NCBI GenBank assembly: GCA_910588885.1 | Contig: CAJUSQ010000014.1 | Span: forward strand, 1-35,906 | DNA length: 35,906 bases | From: an uncultured Lachnospiraceae bacterium | GTDB lineage: Bacteria; Bacillota; Clostridia; Lachnospirales; Lachnospiraceae | Direction of reading: 5' to 3' | Shown here: positions 32,691-35,906 of the stretch, piece after piece | Layout of the letters: each line of letters opens with the position of its first letter | Numbering within the stretch: position 1 is the first letter of the stretch | The notes under the pieces: generated by a model | The model's input: the letters and a program-made list of their open reading frames with translations, nothing else | Databases searched by the model: none | Told to the model about the DNA's origin: nothing | Translations under genes and position numbers: made by a program

Positions 32691-32873
32691 CCCTAGCCTG
32701 ATGTGATTTCTGTTCGTCAGACCAGAGCTTTGCCTCCAGCTTTCTTCGGATTCCACCTCACAATGGACACCCTTGCTCTTGGCTATACACTTCCCACTAC
32801 TAGGGCGTGTTATCGGCTCTGCGTCTAAGCGTCTGGCTCTTAATGTTTTATTTTGGCGAACAGGACAACGCAC
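32691..32873 (-). mobile_element. 5' fragment of a group II intron
   Basis: Read on the minus strand, the segment begins with GTGCG, the usual 5' end of bacterial group II introns. It continues through bases I recognise as domain I of LtrA-type introns, including GGGAAGTGTATAGCCAAGAG, then GGGTGTCCATTGTGAGG and GGCAAAGCTCTGGTCTGACG. It stops after about 180 bases; no reverse transcriptase or domains V/VI follow, so it is a dead remnant. Recognition is from memory of this RNA class. A short overlapping open frame from 32888 with a ribosome site is probably not a real protein. Confidence 0.6.
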
Positions 32874-32933
32874 CCATCCTTGTTCCATTAGTACATCTCC
32901 TCTGTTTATACTACTTTGTAAGCGAAGAAAAAA

Positions 32934-33332
32934 TTAAATATTTAATTTTTCTATATATCCATAAAACTGTTCATGCAGTACTCTCATTTCATCCGGTGCT
33001 TTCATGGAATGTTGATACATAAATACATTTCCAAACTTGCTTTGAACTATAGAACTCAATACAATACTAAATATCGGGATAGGGATAAATCGAAAAAGAT
33101 TCATTTTTGGGGGAGAAAGTTTGATTCCCGTATCAGTAAGCAATGAAAAATTGGTTTTCATTTGTCTTGCAGTATGGAGCATAATCTTTTTATCAATTCC
33201 TACCCGTTCAGGTATTTCTGTTTCATAGTAGGCATCGGCAATTGGCACAACCATTGCTAAATGGCATAATTGCCAAATGTGCATATCTTTCACAATTTGA
33301 TATGGAATGCGAGCGCACTTGAATATGGTCGC
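32934..33332 (-). pseudogene. Ketopantoate reductase-like (PanE/ApbA) C-terminal remnant
   Basis: About 130 codons resemble the all-helical C-terminal domain of the 2-dehydropantoate 2-reductase family: IPYQIVKDMHIWQLCHLAMV, then VPIADAYYETEIPERVG, ending DEMRVLHEQFYGYIEK. The N-terminal Rossmann domain with its GxGxxG loop is absent, since the sequence upstream (33333 onward) switches to an unrelated GC-rich stretch. The fragment therefore cannot bind NADPH and is taken as a decayed gene. Confidence 0.6.
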
Positions 33333-33345
33333 CAGTTGCACAAGT

Positions 33346-33417
33346 CGTTTTGACGAGTTCCGCCGGATTGCCGAGTACATTGAAATCAACACCACCGACA
33401 CCGCCGCGGCGGGCTGA
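33346..33417 (+). pseudogene. GC-rich 3' coding fragment of an unidentified gene
   Basis: A short GC-rich patch in otherwise AT-rich DNA reads in one frame RFDEFRRIAEYIEINTTDTA then AAG and a stop. It looks like the C-terminus of a real protein, with codon use unlike its surroundings, but I cannot name the family. It abuts the ketopantoate-reductase remnant on one side and the HicB remnant on the other. Confidence 0.35.
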
Positions 33418-33469
33418 CCCCCGCCAAAGCATAAAATCCTTTTGGCAGTGTGTTTTCCTAATAAAACGC

Positions 33470-33610
33470 AATCTTAACCAGTATAAGCACACTAAGGCAG
33501 TAAAAAAGACTTTAACCATACCGTCATGGCTGAATGACCGTGCCATTTCTATGGGAATTAATTTCTCCCATGCATTACAAGAAGCTCTTCTTTCCAAAAT
33601 ACAGACTTAA
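33470..33610 (+). pseudogene. HicB-family antitoxin C-terminal fragment
   Basis: The frame LNQYKHTKAVKKTLTIPSWL then NDRAISMGINFSHALQEAL is the RHH-like DNA-binding end of HicB antitoxins (the AVKKTLTIP-x-WLN motif). The N-terminal HicB domain and any HicA toxin are missing. About 46 codons remain, ending at 33610. No credible start with a ribosome site is seen, so it is a remnant of a toxin-antitoxin locus. Confidence 0.65.
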
Positions 33611-33681
33611 CGGCTCACACATCTAACTAAATGACATTAGGTGTGAACAGCAACAATGTACGAACCCTTCCAAACTTAAGC

Positions 33682-33715
33682 TTGACAATACCCGGCATCT
33701 ATGTTAGCCTATAAT
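33682..33715 (+). promoter_or_regulatory. Putative promoter upstream of the NiCo riboswitch
   Basis: TTGACA (33682-33687) and TATAAT (33710-33715) are both perfect but 22 bp apart, longer than usual. The TATAAT alone is well placed to start transcription near 33722, just before the riboswitch aptamer. Confidence 0.4.
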
Positions 33716-33747
33716 CACTCTTTGCACTGCATATAAATCTACAGTAC

Positions 33748-33850
33748 AAACTGAACAGGCCGTGACCAAGTGTCATGGAGTCGGGTCGCATAAGTGGCAG
33801 TGGAATTTTCTATCCACGGGACAGTAGTTGCTAATACTGATTCGTGGGTA
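33748..33850 (+). ncRNA. NiCo (czcD) riboswitch with transcription terminator
   Basis: The segment contains the hallmark AACAGGC (33754-33760) and GGGACAGT (33818-33825) and folds as a four-way junction. ACTG (33750-33753) pairs with CAGT (33822-33825), CGTGAC (33761-33766) with GTCATG (33772-33777), and GTGGA with TCCAC (the last hairpin, before GGGACAGT), with a further hairpin between. The 3' strands of that fold are reused in a terminator: TATCCACG pairs with CGTGGGTA (33843-33850), and CAGTA with TACTG, followed by TTTTTTT. Binding of Ni2+/Co2+ should hold the aptamer and prevent the terminator, switching on the cation exporter that follows. The class is known to precede czcD-type exporters. 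Confidence 0.85.
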
Positions 33851-33939
33851 TTTTTTTATACTTTTTTATAAAGATGTTATTCTAAATCCCCACATATATT
33901 GGTGTCATAGAGCCATCAAACATTTTGGAGGTACATCGT

Positions 33940-34869
33940 ATGCGGAGAAGCCGAATAACAAAGAAAGTATGTGTTGGGTCAGGCAGTGATTTTCAGAAAA
34001 TCGCAGACAGGGTGTCAGCCGTGAGCATCACGGGCAATTTGATTTTGTCTGTGTTTAAGCTTATCGCAGGCATTGCGGCTCATTCCAATGCAATGATCAG
34101 TGATGCTGTCCATTCTGCATCGGACGTGTTTAGTACGATCGTGGTGATTATCGGGATCAGGCTTGCTTCAAAGGAGGCGGATAAGGAACATCCCTATGGG
34201 CATGAGCGTATGGAATGCGTGGCAGCCATTATACTGGCAATGATTCTGTTTATGACAGGGCTTGGTATTGGGATGGAAGCATTCAAAAATATTCTGTACG
34301 GCAATTACGGTGATTTGCAGGTGCCGGGGGTTTTAGCGCTGGCTGCCGCAGCTATTTCCATAGTGAGCAAAGAAGCCATGTTTTGGTATACAAAAATGAA
34401 TGCTGCAAGAATTGATTCCAGTGCGTTGCTGGCAGATGCATGGCATCACCGTTCCGACGCGTTTTCCTCTGTGGGGGCTTTAATCGGAATTGCAGGAGCC
34501 AGGCTTGGCTTTCCGGTTATGGATTCCATTGCAAGCCTGGTAATCTTTTTATTTATCATGAAAGCTGCATATGACATTTTTAAAGATGCTGTCAATAAAG
34601 TGGTGGATCATTCCTGTGACGAGGAAACAGAACGGCAAATTTATGAACGTGTTCTGACAAATGAAGCCGTTATGGGGATCGATTCGCTCCATACGCGTAT
34701 TTTTGGGAATAAAATATATATAGATATAGAAATCGCAGTGGACGGTTCCTATACGCTGAGGAAATCTCACGAAATTGCGGAAGAAGTCCATGAGGATATT
34801 GAACAGAATTTTCAAAAGGTAAAACATATCATGGTGCATGTAAATTCAGCCCAGACGGACGAGTCATGA
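33940..34869 (+). CDS. Cation diffusion facilitator (CzcD-like) metal exporter
   Basis: A 309-residue CDF transporter that exports divalent metal in exchange for protons. Start ATG 33940 has TGGAGG 9 bases before; an in-frame TTG at 33925 is less likely. Six membrane helices are predicted in the first 210 residues. The metal-site motifs are visible: MISDAVHSASDVFST in helix 2 and LADAWHHRSDAFSSVG in helix 5. The C-terminal cytoplasmic domain includes the HTRIFGNKIYIDIEIAVDG strand and ends in a HIMVHVNS His-containing segment. The upstream NiCo riboswitch indicates cobalt/nickel as the relevant metals. Confidence 0.94.
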   Translation: MRRSRITKKVCVGSGSDFQKIADRVSAVSITGNLILSVFKLIAGIAAHSNAMISDAVHSASDVFSTIVVIIGIRLASKEADKEHPYGHERMECVAAIILAMILFMTGLGIGMEAFKNILYGNYGDLQVPGVLALAAAAISIVSKEAMFWYTKMNAARIDSSALLADAWHHRSDAFSSVGALIGIAGARLGFPVMDSIASLVIFLFIMKAAYDIFKDAVNKVVDHSCDEETERQIYERVLTNEAVMGIDSLHTRIFGNKIYIDIEIAVDGSYTLRKSHEIAEEVHEDIEQNFQKVKHIMVHVNSAQTDES

Positions 34870-34884
34870 ACTGTCACAATAAAG

Positions 34885-34950
34885 ATCGAGTAGGAGGCGG
34901 TAACTAACCGCCGTCCTCTCACAGCACCCGCTACCGTGCGGGTGTGTTCT
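34885..34950 (-). terminator. Double hairpin between converging CDF and HxlR genes, possibly group II intron-derived
   Basis: Two stems are present: GGCGGT/ACCGCC-type pairing around 34896-34913 and CACCCGC/GCGGGTG at 34925-34943. They can serve as a terminator for the genes on both sides. Read on the minus strand the block GTGAGAGGACGGCGGTTAGT to CCTACTCGAT resembles domain VI and the 3' end of LtrA-type group II introns, with a shortened domain V-like hairpin before it. The intron origin is a suggestion from memory, not certain. Confidence 0.5.
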
Positions 34951-34954
34951 TATA

Positions 34955-35275
34955 CTAACTATTTTTCTTTTTATACTCCGTTCCCCACTCTACCATAGCG
35001 TCTAAAACAGGTTTCAGGCCATACCCTGTTTCCGTTAAAGTATATTCTACCCGCGGCGGCACTTCTGCATATACTTTCCTGGTAAGTAACCCGCTAGTTT
35101 CCATTGAACGCAAATTCGCAGTTAAAACTTTTTGAGATATATTTCCAACCGATTTCTTTATTTCTCCGAATCGTTTTGTGCCGTCTAATAAATCACGGAT
35201 AATAAGAACCTTCCAGCGATCACTGATCAGCATTAAAGTAGTTTCTACCGGGCAGGCAGGTAAATTTTTTCCCAT
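34955..35275 (-). CDS. HxlR family transcriptional regulator
   Basis: A 106-residue winged-helix regulator of the HxlR type. The opening CPVETTLMLISDRWKVLIIR with its early Cys is the family signature (C-P-V-x-x-x-L-x-x-I-G-x-K-W); LDGTKRFGEIKKSVGNISQK is the recognition region and ARP/EVPPRVEYTLTETG the wing. Many HxlR proteins sense thiol stress or aldehydes through that Cys. It diverges from an NmrA-like oxidoreductase gene, a common pairing in which the regulator controls the neighbour. Start at 35275 gives a typical N-terminus. Confidence 0.93.
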   Translation of the reverse strand: MGKNLPACPVETTLMLISDRWKVLIIRDLLDGTKRFGEIKKSVGNISQKVLTANLRSMETSGLLTRKVYAEVPPRVEYTLTETGYGLKPVLDAMVEWGTEYKKKNS

Positions 35276-35318
35276 GAAAAAGCCCCCATTTCTTCACAAT
35301 AACAGGAGGGACGAAGCT

Positions 35319-35906
35319 ATGAAAATCGCAGTTATTTGTGCAAATGGGTAAGGAGGGTATGTTGATTGTCGAGGAAGCGCTCACAAGAGGAGCAGATGTT
35401 ACCGCCGTTATCCGTGGCGGGAACCGGTCAGCAGCAAAAAAGGGCATTCAGAAAGACCTTTTTGATTTGAACGCAGCCGATTTGGAGGGCTTTGATGTTG
35501 TAGTTGACGCTTTCGGAGCATGGACACCGGAAACCCTCCCGCAGCACAGCACTTCTCTGAAACATCTATGCGACCTTGTAAGCGGCAAGGAAACGAGGCT
35601 TCTTGTTGTCGGCGGGGCGGGCAGCCTGTATGTGAACCCGGAGCATACTATACAGGTCATGGACAGGGCAGGCTTCCCGGAAATATTCAAGCCGCTTGCT
35701 TCCAACATGGGCAAGGCGCTTGACGAACTCCGAACCAGAACCGATGTAAAATGGACGTATATCAGTCCCGCCGGAGATTTTCAGGCAGACGGAGCTAAGA
35801 CCGGGAAGTACATCTTAGGCGGTGAAGAATTGATATTGAACTCTAAGGGAGAAAGCGTAATCAGTTATGCCGACTATGCGGTTGCTATGGTTGATGAAGC
35901 GTTAAA
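35319..35906 (+). pseudogene. NmrA-like NAD(P)-binding protein, frameshifted and running off the window
   Basis: ATG 35319, after ACAGGAGGGACGA, begins MKIAVICANG and meets TAA at 35349. Reading one base further, from 35350, restores KEGMLIVEEALTRGADVTAV, then GGNRS and the rest of an NmrA/SDR-a5-type Rossmann protein (VVDAFGAW, LLVVGGAGSLYVNP, WTYISPAGDF), open to the end of the window. One extra T at about 35349 explains the break, because ANGKEGMLIVEEAL is the expected nucleotide-binding loop. It is either a real frameshift or a sequencing error. Restart at ATG 35359 would lose the first strand and the glycine loop. It probably handles a small aldehyde or quinone-like compound sensed by HxlR. 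Confidence 0.8.

Noticed and set aside
32685..32888. A 67-codon minus-strand frame with a good ribosome site over the group II intron fragment
   Set aside because: Most of it coincides with intron domain I RNA sequence and the translation has no protein-like conservation; the ribosome site may belong to the interrupted host gene.

Overview
The window looks like chromosomal DNA of an anaerobic member of the Bacillota, most likely a gut Clostridia of the Lachnospiraceae type. The grounds are a complete-looking thl-hbd-bcd-etfB-etfA butyrate operon, a class B sortase with a SpaA/Cna-type adhesin, AGGAGG-type ribosome binding sites, a moderately high GC core with AT-rich accessory patches, and a NiCo (czcD) riboswitch. 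No rRNA, tRNA or CRISPR array was recognised.

Region 1 (1-2.5 kb): the 3' part of a carbohydrate-type ABC solute-binding protein followed by a chemoreceptor.

Region 2 (2.5-13.9 kb) is the most coherent system: a gallate/pyrogallol catabolic cluster. On the minus strand lie both subunits of a molybdenum pyrogallol-phloroglucinol transhydroxylase, an iron-sulfur flavoprotein and a GntR regulator. On the plus strand lie a UbiD-family gallate decarboxylase (LpdC-like) and a DASS/SLC13-type permease. A LysR regulator (minus) and an SSS-family symporter (plus) diverge from each other, and the symporter is followed by two tandem single-helix micropeptides. The predicted route is uptake of gallate, decarboxylation to pyrogallol, then isomerisation to phloroglucinol. 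Four promoters in this cluster share TTGAC(T/C), a 19-bp spacer containing an (often imperfect) TGTATA...TATACA dyad, and a TATAAT-like -10. This suggests one regulator acting on all four units. UbiX (prenyl-FMN synthase), phloroglucinol reductase and later enzymes are not in the window.

Region 3 (14.0-21.4 kb): a cell-surface module (TetR regulator, 1383-residue adhesin, class B sortase) bracketed by two direct, diverged copies of moaC. Upstream of the adhesin are two near-identical palindromes, likely TetR operators. Next to the second moaC a Phd/YefM antitoxin survives beside a truncated ParE-like toxin.

Region 4 (21.9-25.5 kb): an S8 subtilisin-like protease without a signal peptide, a DUF2804 protein, and a small Lys/Ala-rich membrane protein, closed by a strong bidirectional terminator.

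Region 5 (25.5-32.6 kb): the butyrate operon (no crotonase gene inside it) with a recognisable promoter and a structured leader, then a secreted coiled-coil/SleB-type wall hydrolase.

Region 6 (32.6-35.9 kb): AT-rich accessory DNA with a group II intron 5' fragment, a headless ketopantoate-reductase remnant, a HicB tail, a NiCo riboswitch controlling a cation-diffusion-facilitator exporter, a possible second intron-derived element, an HxlR regulator and a divergent NmrA-like gene broken by a one-base frameshift and running off the window.
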